Source: Pseudisothecium myosuroides (Eukaryota > Streptophyta > Bryopsida > Hypnales > Lembophyllaceae). From it: a stretch of 64,000 bases of DNA. The notes beneath the pieces were generated by a model. The model did no database searches and was not told the DNA's origin. It was given only the letters and a program-made list of their open reading frames with translations. The translations under genes were made by a program, and so were the position numbers. Below are positions 35,347 through 47,639 of the stretch, piece by piece. The DNA is taken from the NCBI GenBank assembly GCA_951799445.1, contig OX637293.1, forward strand, positions 19,778,001 to 19,842,000, in the 5' to 3' direction. The first letter of the stretch is position 1. Each line of letters begins with the position of its first letter.

Positions 35347-38300
35347 GAACTGAGTTACTCTTCTTCTTCTTCCTCTGTTCAATTTAAGGTAGAAGCACCA
35401 ACTGTCAACCACGCCCAGTACTCAACCTGTAAAGGTGCAATATTTCCGATCCAAGGTTGGAACAAATTTAAAGGGAAGCTGGGAATGTGTTTTTTTGGTC
35501 CTTTTCAAGATTGGGACTAATAAGGTTATGACACATGTCTCGAAGTAGTGAGCAAGAAAGTAAGAAGTATTGAGCGAATAAATAGTTCTTGAATGATCGG
35601 AATTGGAAGACTCTAGAGAGTGGCTACTAGTGGAAATGCACTTTTTGGTTCCCACAATTCACTGTAAATTCAGATTTGGGAAGGAAATTCTGAAAATTTT
35701 GTAATCCCCATATTTCCTATCTTCCTACATAGGAACAATTTCCACCACCTCTTACTGCGCACAATCTGCTCCAAAATTGCTTAAAAGGTCGACTACTGGT
35801 GCTTTTACCTTAGTTGGGTGGGAGTTCTGCCAACTTTACCCACATGTGTGCTAAGCTAACCCTGTTTGCAAGCTGGGAACGTGCATCCCAATGCAGAGAA
35901 TATTCATCTCTAATGGTACGGATGCAAGCATCGGCATGCACGCTCGTTTCAAACAACCGAAGCATCAAATTGATTGACAGTTTTAGGCTATTGGGTGATA
36001 AGTTAAGTTAAGTTAACTCAACCATGGTCACTTTACTTTATGTGCACAGCAAGGAAACGGAACTGCCTGGGGGTCAGCCAGGGTGAGCCCATGTCAGAGT
36101 GATCAGTGTTGCCATTTTTATTTTTTTTTTGACACTCATGTTGCCATTTTGTTCATTTCCCCCAAAGTTCTCCACTGAGAGATGGATCCATAAATCGCTA
36201 ATTTAAGAGCTGAAACTGAATTTTGGGGAGGTATAACATCTTGAAAAATATTTTTCAGTAAATTTTTCTTGAAAGACAAGTGGAATTGGCATCTAACTCA
36301 AGTTGTTTCATATTTTTTGGAATTTTTTGGAATTAGTTATAAAATTTTGAAGTTGAAATGGCATAGGGCTCTAAAATCACCCACCTCCTAAAATGTACAT
36401 TGTTTGTACATTGCTGAAGGGTATGGAAAAAAAAAAACATGTACAAGTAGTGTATATTTGAGGAGGTGGGCGATTTTAGAGCATATGCGCTTTTAGAACC
36501 TCGTACCTTACACACACTTATTATTACCCTGGGAAGGACGGAGCATGTAACCTTCCTCAATTTGCTTGGTTTGTTTGCTCCATATTGCAACAAAATTTGA
36601 GAGATAATTATTTTTATTTTATTATTCGGCAATGAATTCACATGTCTTTTGTAAGTCGTAAAAAATTTAGATTTATTGGTGGTGATTTCAAATTACTACA
36701 GTTTTTGAAAGAAGAAGTTAAGAAAATTCATATCTAGTTTATATCTAATTACATACAATAACTTTTTGCAATTTTGAAAGTTTCAAATTGGAGACTCAAT
36801 GAACTTTATTTCATTAGTCGGGCTTAAATTTCAAAAATGTCATTTATATGTCTCAAATTCAGATCAAGAGTAAGGAGGTAGGTGTTGCCAAAATATAATA
36901 GGAGGGAGGGCATCTTTTGTGATCCATAGTACACATTTCTTCAATTTTTTGCAAATTCCTGGACACCTCCATGCCAAGCCATTCTTGAGTGTGCTATGAC
37001 AAGGAGAATCTTTTGTACCAACCCAAAAAACTGAATTGGACAAAAATTGATGTATTGCATCCTCCCCAACAAGCTTGTTTTGTCATCTTAAAGCCACATT
37101 TGGGCTTTTAGTTTACACTTAAGCCATAAAAAGAAGGGTCTATAACCATGGAATTGAGCATTGAAATTTGTTCATTTTGTGACTATTTATTCTTGAGATT
37201 TTTATATTTAGTTTTAGGAAATAAAATCATTTGTTTTCTACACTTTGAAATCCTTATAATGACTACCTTAACTCTCATCATAGTGATCATACTGGGAAAG
37301 GGTCACATCGTGGAATTAATATGCAATTGTTACATTAAAGAGGCAATTGAAAACGAAGTGCTAGATATTCAATGTCCTTTGACATAAGCACCATAGGACA
37401 AGAACTACACAAAAAACACTTCAAGCTTTAACGTATGAAGACTTGTACCATGGTGATTGCTCTGTATGCTTCTTATGTCACTCAGGGAAAAAAAAGCTAA
37501 TGACAATGTAACTATTGATTTAAAACTTGTTGGCTTCTCTATATTATCATATTTATTTGTGTACTAAAGTCACATTTGTAAATGTGATAGTCAAATTATT
37601 GAATTCAATTTTTAATATATGTTCCCTAAAATCTTGCGACAATATAGAATTTGACATATTAGAGGGTATCATGTAAAGAAGGTTAGAGTGTATAAGTTAT
37701 AAAATTTTCAGTTTTTTTTGTTGAAAAAATTATAATTCTAGTGAATTTAAAAAAAAAAATTGAAAAATTTCATATTACATTTAGAATAATCTCAAAAAAC
37801 TTGAAAAATTCTCCATAGGTATATATAATAGTGCAATATTTCATGGAATAAGAATATTTATAGTGGTCTTTTTATAATTAGAAAATTGAGAGACTGTGGC
37901 TATAATTGATTTAAAGTTCAGATTGCAATAAAATACTCAATTTTAGGAAGTTTTCAAGTTGGAATAGAAACTTTAATTTATTGACTTTGTCTCATTACTT
38001 GGGCCTAAATTTTTTTTTTAAATCATTTTTTATGATTCAAATTCACGTCAAGAACAAGGAGCTTGAAGTTGCCAAAATATACTACTGGGTGACCTATAGA
38101 TTGAGCATCTACTTATGCAGAAAAGTCAAAATATACCACAATGAGGGAATCTCCAATTTCATTAATTTAAGATGTATTCAAGCAATTCTTCCAAACAAGT
38201 TTAGATGAATTTTTTTTTCTCCATCCCATAAGCCTCCTTGAAATCATTTTAGAAATACATAATGTCCTCTTAGGAATTTCAAGATACAAAGTTTGTAGAA

Positions 38301-39004
38301 AACCATGTTGCGACCAAAATCAAACTTCTTAGATATTCAAGCATTATTACTTTGTAAATTTTTTTCATCAAGCAAGTGCCAAAATTGAATTTCCATATTA
38401 AAATTTTATGAGATCCACATCATCCTAAAATGATCACAAGTTGACACATGGCACTAATTTTTTTTGAAACAAAACGACTTCATTTAAGGTGAAAAACACC
38501 TAAAACTATCCCCATCCCTATTCTTGGCAAGTAGACTTCCATTGAAAGTGTTCCCAAAAGTGCCATTAAATTATTTTGCCTTTTCTTATATATGATTAGT
38601 TGATTGTTGATTCTCTAAATTTTAATTTTATGACCAAGCTATGTGACAATCTCAAAGGCCTACGATGCTTCCACTTTGAAAATTCATAGTAATTACATGT
38701 CTTATCCAAATTTTTCTTTTAATTCTTTTAGTTTCATGATATCGAAGGTGCTTCCAACTCAATTTTTTTTCATTTATTTTGGTTGTGTTGAAAACAATCT
38801 TCATTGGAGTATTGAAGCTATTTATATCCATATAAATGGATGAAACCTACAATATCAATGGATGAAAATTTATTTATTGATCCAAAAGAGTGTACATTCA
38901 TCCAAAATAGAGCGATACTATCTCCAAATTTGATAGCAGTTGAACGATTTCATCCATTGAAAAAGGAAAAGTATTTTACCAAATCCATACCTTAAGTTTG
39001 GATG
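35347..39004. other. AT-rich spacer with degraded repeats and one foldback
   Basis: No recognised gene. The segments 36640-37100 and 37660-38250 are related to each other and to 3970-5000. The foldback at 36368-36482 is listed separately. Confidence 0.4.
36368..36482. repeat. Long-stem hairpin (115 bp)
   Basis: The 22-base arms at 36368-36389 (GCTCTAAAATCACCCACC...) and 36461-36482 pair with a single mismatch, and pairing may extend a few bases outward (GCATA). The loop is about 71 bases and includes GTACATTGTTTGTAC. It could be a small MITE or an inverted-repeat small-RNA source. Confidence 0.7.
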
Positions 39005-39360
39005 CTTGTTTCGTTTGTTTTTTTACGTTGAGATTTCACGGACCATGCGTCTCCCGGTTGTATGCTTGGTACCATTGGAAAGCTCTCGGCAAGGAGGGGT
39101 ACACAAACTTTTTTTTTGTGGCGTTTGGATCTACGGTGGGAAAGTTATGGATTTTTGAGTTATTTTTGAATTTAAAATAAAATAAAAATTACCTTCACTT
39201 TTGTTTTGGCTGTGGCAAGGGCACACGGCATACTACCGTTCGCATAGATCAGTTTCGGCACTTCGTTGACGAAACAATTTTCTTTTATGTAGTTCAATAC
39301 TTTGGCAGCCTCATTTGGATTTCTTCACTTTCGGCATTAAATTTTTTTTTTTTGGTCAGA
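39005..39360 (+). repeat. Dispersed repeat family H, copy 1
   Basis: It shares an ordered set of blocks with 50050-50380: TGAGATTTC, TTGGAAAGCTCTCG versus ATCGGAAAGCTCTCG, TTTGTGGCRTT, then a GTGGCARGGGCAYANGGCAT segment. An open frame across it (38998-39180) is therefore repeat-derived. Confidence 0.55.
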
Positions 39361-39762
39361 CACTTCTAATTTGGGATTGATTTTTTTCTATTCTTGTGTA
39401 AATGTGTTTTGGTTTTCTAAATTTTCTCAAGATTAATTTTGGATGTTCAAAATTAAGCAACAATGAAATTTTTCAGATTTGATTTTCAAAAGTAATTGTA
39501 CAATTTTCCAAATTTTCCCGAGTTATTTACAAAACTGACCTACAAGTAAGGTAGTGTTTCCAATAAAAAGTTTTGCATCACTTTTTAGCAAAAATTTGCT
39601 CAAAAGAAATCCGTGCTCCAACTACTACCGTATGCAGAATTGCTTTCTTTTGAAGATGGGTTTGGGTGCCGTTTTCCCCCTTCTGCCGATTCTGACCGCT
39701 GACTCCTCTTTTCTATGATAAGTTAAGCTTAGAGCATGTTGGTGACCCCCCCGTGAACCTTC

Positions 39763-39808
39763 AACCCCACCTCACCTCACCTCTCCTCTCCTCTCCTCTC
39801 CTCTCCTG
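39763..39808. repeat. CTCTC-rich microsatellite upstream of the 40.5 kb gene
   Basis: A CCTCA/CCTCT pentanucleotide repeat. Further purine or GT low-complexity tracts follow at 40266-40335 (GA-rich) and 40410-40475 (TG-rich) before the start codon. These are probably promoter or 5' UTR sequence. Confidence 0.8.
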
Positions 39809-40503
39809 GAGGCCGAGCGTTCTGCGGGGAACTGCACACTCCAGTGCGCCAGGTGGGGCAGCCGGAACGAACTGCAGAATTGGGTGGCGAACAACAAGCA
39901 CGGCCCCTCACTGGGCCACCTCAGTCGGTCCATCGGCTCAGCCTATTGATATACAGAAACCAAAAAACAACAAAAGGAAAACAACAAAAGAAAACAACAA
40001 AAGAAAAAGAAAAAAAAGCCAACCAGCCAACCCGCTGGAACTTCTTCCCAAAGACATGGTGATGGTGGCTATGGCGGAGCAGCCTCTTCTCTTCTCTTCC
40101 TCCACAAATCAAAGTTACCTCATGACCACCCCGGCCTTCTTATTAGATAGTTCTCCCCTGGCTCGCTCGCCGTTATCATAGCCGCTCTCCACTCAATTCA
40201 CCACCGCTCATTCCACAGCACAGGAGAGGATGGATTGAGTACAACGCAGTTATCAAACACACAAACTGATGTGAGAGAGACAGACGGAGAGATGGAGGGA
40301 GAGAAATAGAAGAGAGACAGAGAGAGAGAGGGTGGAATAGTGTTCGGTATTGCGAGTTGCGAGTTGGGTTCTTGGTATATCCGACTCGTTGGGGTTGCAT
40401 CGCGAGCTTGTGTGATTGTGTGTGTGTTTTGTGGTTGTGTGTGTTTTGTGTTTGTGGGTTTGTGTGTGTGTTGTTTTTTGTGGAATTTGCGGCACATGCG
40501 TAT

Positions 40504-41878
40504 ATGGCGGTGGCAGCAGTGGCGTTGACAGGCCTGATCCAAAGGCCTCCGTTCTCCGACGGCACTCTCACTCCGCTCCCCATCCGTCGCCGCGGATTCA
40601 AGCTCCCTCCGCCTCTCCCCGCGGTCGCGTGCACTTCCTCCTGGCAGAAGCGTCGCGGACGTCGACGCAAGCGCACCGCCACTCCCAAGGGCCGAATCGA
40701 CACGGAATTCGACCTCGTGGTCGTCCCCGCGGACGGAATCTCCATGTCGGGCTCGGAGTCCGATGTCTCCGACTGGTCCGTCGGGTGGCTGGAGCCGCAC
40801 CACGCCAATTTCCTCACGGAGAATGAGCTTGAAGACAGCTTCGCGGTGCTGGTGCCGTGCTATGGCGCGACCTCGCCCAACTCTCCCAAACCCAAGTTCG
40901 GGAATGGGGAGGAACAGCAACAACAACAACCGCCGTGGGCAGCCGTCCTCGCCAATCTCTCCAAACACACTAACCAAGGTATCATACGCCACAATTGGAC
41001 ATATCTTTTACGTCTGTCGCAGGAGCCCATGTAACGTAATGGAATGGAATGTTTCCCCTGTTTTTTTTCCTTTATTTTTGCGTTTGAATCGGTTCTGTAT
41101 TGAACAAGTTGATGGCAACCATTCGTTTGGTGCGCACCGCGTTTCTATGCTGATTGCTGCTTTTCCATGCCCACCGCCCTAGTAGTTGTCGCTTTCTACT
41201 TTTTGAGAACATTGCATAACTTTTATCGGAGAATCAGTTTCACTTAGTTTGAGTGCGTAATTTGTGCAAATGAAGGATACGTTTCTCTTAATTCGAGTGG
41301 TTGATTTGTGTCTGTATCATGCACTAGGGAACTCAAATCTGGAGGTTAGTTGTGGGAAATATTCCATGCTGAGCCATGCGTGGTGATGGGTGCGATTTTT
41401 CACAACCAGGTTCCAGATCTTAAGCTACCTGGCGTGTTTTTAGGATTATATCGGTTTGGGTGGTCTGATGGTGAAGAAGGACCAAATTTGGAGCTCGGTT
41501 GTGGGAAATGGCACATGCTGAGCTCTGCAAGTGGAGAAGGATGTACTTTTTCCACAACCAGGCTCCAGGTTTGAGGTACCTAGCGTAACTGGTATGGACG
41601 ATCCAATGGTGAAGAAAGCAACGGATCAATTTTTTGGGGATGCCTGCGACTTGGAGATGAGGCTCGCAAAATTACTCCAAACTGAGGCGCGGAGGGTAGC
41701 ACGCTATCTGTGTCGATGCGTAGGAGTTAGTAGAATCACCTCCGACATTCACGCTCTTCTGAAGACAATAGGAATTCTTCTTCTACAGACTTCATTGAGA
41801 TTATGCCTAAGCTGTGTTTAATTTCTGTGTGTTGCAGAGAACAAGAGGCACTTGGAGAATTGGCTTGCCAACCTTTGA
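40504..41878 (+). CDS. Conserved small plant protein of unknown function
   Basis: Two exons, 40504-40978 and 41838-41878, join through a split Glu codon (G|GT...CAG|AG) to give 171 residues ending ENKRHLENWLANL. Residues 1-60 are basic and proline-rich. The middle holds a serine/acidic stretch running into SDWSVGWLEPH, then ELEDSFAVLVPCYG and a poly-Gln tract. The SDWSxGWxEPH and SFAVLVPCY motifs together, with a short W-containing C-terminus, recall a family of small uncharacterised plant proteins; I cannot assign a function. No signal peptide or membrane segment is evident. An in-frame ATG at 40357 would add a Cys/Val-rich stretch encoded by the GT-rich tract, so the ATGGCG at 40504 is preferred. 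The exon is GC-rich compared with its surroundings. Confidence 0.72.
41345..41660 (+). repeat. Two-copy tandem duplication in the intron of the 40.5 kb gene
   Basis: Units start at about 41346 and 41503 (about 157 bases apart). Both read GTTGTGGGAAAT, CATGCTGAGC, CACAACCAGG, TACCTRGCGT and ATGGTGAAGAA in the same order. Each unit also has internal inverted arms, GTTGTGGGAAA and TTTTTCMCAAC. Confidence 0.7.
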
Positions 41879-42627
41879 GATTCAACTGACCATTTCACAA
41901 ACCAGAAAGTGATGGAATGCGCCATCCCCACCGTCATCATGGAAGCTCTTTCTCTCACTCTCTCCTTTTGTACATTAGAAATGCAACAACGCAATTGCTG
42001 CCTGGAGAGCAGGAGGAAGGAGGGAAAGCAAAAAAAATTTGAAGTTCCAAGGGGGTCATGAGCCCTTTCTAGGTGTGACATATGACAAATAGTACATATA
42101 GCTCCTGTACGAGTATCTACTAATCGATAAACTAACCAAAAACAAGTCACCTCCGCAGCGATGAGCCTAATCTGTACAGTACGTAATTAAGCTAGCCTGC
42201 TTGTGAATGTAGCTCATTGGAGGGGCCAAATGACAAAAAAATATTTTGAGGAAGGCCAGAGAGGAAAAGGGGTCTAGAGGGAACCGACGCAAGTAGTAGT
42301 GCTCCTCGGGTGGTATGATTCGCTGCCATTGCAACAAGGAGGGGCACTCTGGACTCTCTCGGGGACTGGTCCTCCGCAATCAATCAATCGAGGTGTTGGG
42401 GTTGATGAGCTTGCTGTAGTAGAGGAAGGAATAGTATCAAGCTTTCATGGAGTTTCAGGAAGCAGAGGCTCCAGGTTTGGGCCTCGCCAGAGAAAAACAG
42501 CTGGGGAGGGGCCATTTTGGTTGTCGGAACTTCTGCTCACAGTGGAGAAATGAAATTGTGGGCCTTTTTGGCTTACTATGCGTTTGCTCTCGTCACATTT
42601 TTCTTGAGTTTGGCACTTTTCCATCCC
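41879..42627. other. 3' flank of the 40.5 kb gene
   Basis: Probable 3' UTR and spacer. Overlapping open frames on both strands show no recognised family. Confidence 0.4.
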
Positions 42628-43200
42628 CTTGCAAGGAATCTTTACTGTATGTGCACAAGGTTTCTGATTTGTGCACAACAGGGGTGTGGGAACTTGCAAT
42701 GTCTTCATTGTCGCATTCTTGTGCTTCGTGGTTGCTATCTCGTACAAAGAACCTGTGATATGTCCACAAGGATGCTTATTTGTGCACAACAGGGGTGTGG
42801 GAACTTGAAATTCCTCCCTTGTCTTGAGCTCCGCAGTCACTATTCCTTACAAGGACTCTTTTGTGTTCACGAAGATTGCTTGAGCTTCACAGTTACTATC
42901 TCCATCAAAGAATCTTAATTAATTCCACAGGGATGCGTACTTGTGGACAACTGGGGTGTTTGAGAACTTGCAATTCCTGCCTAATCGCATTTCTTGAGCT
43001 TCGCAGTTACCATTCCATACAAAGAATCTTTAAATATGTCCACAAGGATGCTTATACTGTATGTACATATCACGGGTGTGTGAACTTGCAATTTCTCCCT
43101 TGTCTGAGCTCCACAGTCACCATCAATCCATTACAAGGAATCTTTTGTGTTCACAAAGATTGCTTGATTAGTGCACAGCTGTGTACGTGTGACAACTTGG
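42628..43200 (+). repeat. Degenerate minisatellite, unit about 110-125 bp
   Basis: Tandem units start near 42628, 42754, 42916 and 43031, with a short unit at 42861 and a partial one at 43145. Shared blocks are TCCACAAGGATGCTTAT, CAACAGGGGTGTGGGAACTT, GCARTTMCTCCCTTGTC, GAGCTYCRCAGTYACYAT and TACAARGAATCTT. Long open frames through it (42517-42918, 42861-43319) follow from the repeat. Confidence 0.8.
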
Positions 43201-43422
43201 TTTGCGATTTGCGATTTTGTTACCGATTTGGATTCAATCATGTAATTCTTCTATTATTCTCCCTTCCTAGAGTTTTGGAATATGATTTTGAAATTGCCCT
43301 CTTTTGTGAGGCACATTGATTTGAGCCTAGGTGTCATGTGCAAATGAGTCATTGTCCCCCGGCAAAAGTGGAAATTAGTTCAATACAATAATATTTTAGA
43401 GTACACTTATTTAAAATAGTGT

Positions 43423-43557
43423 GGTGGTAGAATGGTGGTATTGGGTACCAAAGAATAGTACGAGGGCATGGTACCCACGGCCGACATTCGCAATGCACCT
43501 TGGATATTGTGCTTTGGCACTATCCTTGGTACCCTAGAGACCACCCTTTCTACTACC
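43423..43557. repeat. Imperfect inverted repeat
   Basis: The left arm from GGTGGTAGAATGGTGG to GGGTACCAA pairs imperfectly with a right arm TTGGTACCC...CTACTACC. The interior contains a second TGGTACCCA. It is probably a decayed MITE. Confidence 0.5.
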
Positions 43558-45589
43558 GTAGTGGCATAATTTTAACAATTTAGTATCACTCTTTAATAGG
43601 AGAAGTCATAGTGGTCTTGACATTCCTATAAATGTAAATTGTCCTAATAAGCCAATAAGCTTTTAGAATATAGTTCATATTATTAAAATGTCTTTTATTT
43701 TTATTGTTTTATTGGAACTTGTTGGCAACCAAAAGATGATTTTAGATTCCCTTAGGATATATTCCTCTAACAACACACAATGAAAAAAGTAGAATAGAAT
43801 TTCTCTTAGTACATCCTTTCTTAGTGCTTAACTATCAATTATGTAGTTTGTAGGTGGGCCCAATATGAAGCACTTTTTCTGAAAAGCAATATAGTTAGAG
43901 CCGACATTAGTTAGGTGGCCATTATTACACCTCTCTAAATGCATAACCCTCTTGTGGTGCATAAGTCTCAACACCATGCAATAAGAGAGGTTCCACTGTT
44001 TCAACATAACATTGTTAACTTGGTGAAGTACCTCCTCCCAGTTAGAGGGATAATTCCCCTCTAGATACATGGAGGGAGAATTTAATTATCATATTCAAAA
44101 TCTAATTGGCTGGGTACAAATACCGTGTAGCTATGTTGTAAGACCTGGAAACATCATTGGATGGCACTACTCCTTTGTTGTTGGGGGGCTCCTGATTTTA
44201 GAGGAGCAAAAGGGAACCCCCAATGAAGGTTAACAATGCTATGAATTTCATAAGTGTATCCTAATCCGCCCTAAGCTCTCATATTCACATAGTGTACATT
44301 TTAGTCAAGAATCTAGACGGTTCCATCATTTTTACTACCAAGGGCGAAAAATGGATGTATTTACTTCCAAATAACTTTTGGGGTTCTTCCAAGTCGTCTT
44401 CATTCTTTTTTGACTACTCCATTTTTTTTTTTTTTTTTTTTTTTTCTTGAAACACATGGACAATTTCCATTGATAGAAGAAAGGCTACACAGAAACCAGG
44501 GGAGCAACTACTCCATTGTTTCATCATCATTCTTTGTAAGATTCCAAATACACCTCCACATCTTTATTTTTTTCTTTATTTTTTTCCCATTCTCCTAGCC
44601 ATAGCCTTATGATAGTTCCACTAACTTATCTGGTCCACTCTTCTCTTCCACCACTCTCACGGCTCCACGTACACCTCCACATGGATCCTTCCCTGGAGAA
44701 TGGTTGTCCAAGTGGCTGCAGAATGTTGCGCTGACTCTCAGAAAGGCAATTCCGTTTCAAATACAAATTCTCCAACTCAGGAGGGAAAGGGATTGGTGGT
44801 TAACTTGGAACGGAGCCAGGCAGGTGAGCTTAACGAATTGAAGTCCTCAAATATGAGCCACGGTGTTGACACGTGTAATACGCATTTAATAACATGCTGC
44901 TGCGTTGGCAGCCTCACTGGACTGGACAGAAGGAGGTCGCGTAAATGGAATGGAATTTCCATTTGGCATTTGGCAATTATTCGGTAAAAGTTTTGTGGTT
45001 ATCTCCGTCGTGGAGTGGTGACACATCGGAAACTTGTCCAGATCATAATCTGGCGACACGTGGCCAAGGTCCAAAAATTCAGCTCAGCAGTGATCCTTTG
45101 AAAACTGTCTAAAGTAACAGTACCTTTATCGTCCAAATAAGTTTTTGAACAGGAAGAGTTTTTGCTGGATTGAAAGGGGATTGAAAGGGGATTCTAGAGG
45201 CTCTTAGAATGCAATTTTTGGATACGATATGAATCAATTATGAATTTTTAAAGTGTTGTATATAAAGAGGTGTGTGCAATATCGATTCTAGGCTCTTATG
45301 AAATCGAAGCTGTGCATTTTAGGCAAGAATTGATAGGGAAAATTTTAGACACGGTATTCTACAATTAAGTGTAATTATTTGGAAAAACGTTGATTTAAGC
45401 TCTTATATTTAGATAGACTTAGAATTCGAGTTAGAAGGTGTTTTTTAATTTTTTTTGTAGAGAAATGTAAATCATTAATTTCCAAAAAATTATAATAAAC
45501 TTTAGAATTTAGAATTTTTTTTTTTTTTTTTTCAAAACCAAGACTTAAAGAATGCCTTTTATCGTATCCAAAAGCAAATTGTGCAAACT
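43558..45589. other. Spacer without recognised genes
   Basis: AT-rich spacer containing a T run of about 24 at 44422-44445. A GC-richer stretch (44640-45100) holds short open frames on both strands that I cannot assign. Confidence 0.4.
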
Positions 45590-46382
45590 GTGATAAAAAA
45601 AAAGGCACTGAAGAGTCAGCATTTGATTTTGTAAAATGAAAGGACCATCTCTTCTAACTCTACGACTTCCTCGGAATATGAAAAGCGATCATTGTGATGT
45701 GGCCATATCAAAGGCACAAGGGTCCCACCTTTGATTGCTCTTCCTAGGACAATATGGGAGTGACAACTTGGTCAAAGGCACTTCAATCTGAAGTATTCAA
45801 GAGTCAACATTTAGTTACAAAATGAAGGCAACATCCTTAGCAACTCACAGTCTTCCTTTGAACACAAAAAAACAATTGTTATAATGTAGCCATATCAAAA
45901 GCACATTGTCCACCCGTTGATTGTTCATGGGACAACAAAGAGGTGACAACGCGTCGATTGTTCATGGGACAACAAGGAGGTGACAACACAGTCAAAATCA
46001 CCTTACTCTGAAATATTTAAGAATTAATAGTTGATTCTAAAAAATAAAAGGACTGTTCCTTGTGACCTGTATCTTCTTTGGTACATGAAGAGTGAACATT
46101 ATGATGTGGCCATATCCAAAGCCCATTATCCTCCTCTTGATTATTCATTTGAGAGCAACAAGGGAGTGACAACTTGGTCAAAATCATCTTCATCTAAAGC
46201 ATTCAAGTGTCAACAATTGGTTTCAGCAAAAATGAGTTTAAATAGACATCCCTTGTGACTACGTCTTCCTCGGAGCACAAAGATTGATCATCATGTTGTG
46301 ACCATATCCAAAGTGCATTGTCCTCCCTTTGATTGTTCATCCAAGGGAGGACACCATGGGAGTGACAACTCAGTCAAAGTGG
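45590..46382 (+). repeat. Four-unit tandem satellite, unit about 190 bp
   Basis: The anchor GATGTGGCCATATC (with variants AATGTAGCC and GTTGTGACC) occurs at about 45696, 45883, 46103 and 46295. Each unit continues in the same order: AAAGSACA, CCYTTGATTGTTCAT, GGGAGTGACAACTTGGTCAA, ATTCAAGAGTCAACA, GACTRCGTCTTCCTC. The 220-base spacing of the second unit comes from a local duplication of about 44 bases (CGATTGTTCATGGGACAAC at 45918 and again at 45956). Confidence 0.85.
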
Positions 46383-47639
46383 TAAAAGGAATCAAGCAAG
46401 GAAAAAACAAATATCAAAAAATACTTACGTTTCAAACCAATGTTGTGCTATCTATGTTCACTCATACATAGTTGCAAACTAGTGAAACATAGTGAAGGAT
46501 TGTGGTCATAGACCCGTCCTTTCAGAGTTTGTTCACTTCAAAAGACCCCTACGGCCCTACATGACAGAATTGAAAGGCGAACTGTTCAAGATTCTTCGTC
46601 TACCTCAGACCAGTTCCGTATTCGAAGGTCGTGATAAGCGCAGATTCAAAGTCCTCGGTTCAATTTCCAAGAAATGATAGCCTGAATCCTTAATTCCTGT
46701 ATTTCGGGGAATCACAGGGCCACGCCGTCGAATAAGAAAAATTATGCGTTACTTAGTCTACTATCCACGGCAAGGCCCTCCCATCATTGTGTCAAACCCA
46801 TCCACAATACTAACGATGGTGTGATTATTCAACTCTAAAATTTACAGTCAGAAGATTCGAGTATAAAGGTATTGCACGAAAGCTACCAATGTCAAGGTTT
46901 TCAGACCACACGCTACGCTGTTGGGAGTAGAAAGTGGTTTGAGTTGATAAGGCTGGGTTTTGACGTCCTCTGGAAGACATCTCCTTACAGCCATCAATGA
47001 AGTTACCCTACAAAATCCACAATCTTGAGTATGTTTCAAATTTAGAATATAGTGTGGGGCTACCTAACGGCTTTACACAGTTGCGTGTATGCTTTACTGC
47101 ATCACTCCTAAATTTACATATTCAAATGCACTTGAACATTGATTCCAGAAAACACTATCACTCACAATTGATCAATTCAGGGAAGGTGGAATTGACAAAT
47201 TCTGATAAGTATTCGGTAATAGCTCTCTTCACTCGATGGTATCTTTTTGTACCTCCTCACTCGAAGCAGATCGATACTATACTCGACAATCTTTGAGCAT
47301 GATTGTTTAGAATTTAGAATACAGTGTGGGGCTATCTAATGGCTGGTAATGAATGCACATGCAATCGTGTATCACTCTAAAATTTCAAATCATTTTCAAA
47401 AACACTATGAACACTGATCTCAGATGTTGTAGAGAACACACTAAGTAACAAATCATCAATTCAGGGGAGGTGCAATCGACAAAACCTGATAAGATCAGCG
47501 TTAGTTCTCTTTGCTCCTCCACTTGAAGCAGCCAAGGTCGCATATATTAAGGCATTCCATATTTCTTCTAAGCCTGAGAGGATCTCCATGATAAATTGTC
47601 ATCTCCATGATGAATTGATATAGTGAAGAGTCCATTTTA
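46383..47639. other. Spacer; unassigned open frames and a two-copy segment
   Basis: The open frames at 46492-46677 and 46997-47296 have fairly coding-like composition, but I recognise no family and find no consistent splice partners. A segment around TTTAGAATATAGTGTGGGGC (47040) recurs at about 47310, which suggests an imperfect duplication of roughly 270 bases. Confidence 0.35.

Noticed and set aside
40176..40992. Long minus-strand open frames at 40.2-41.0 kb
   Set aside because: They are antisense to the 40504 gene and its purine/GT-rich leader; composition is low complexity (His/Thr/Lys repeats) with no family.
41531..41821. Extra exon within the intron of the 40.5 kb gene
   Set aside because: The open frame overlaps the tandem duplication, and skipping it gives an in-frame short last exon with proper splice sites.
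46492..46677. 61-codon basic open frame after the satellite
   Set aside because: Composition looks protein-like, but I found no homology, splice partner or regulatory context.
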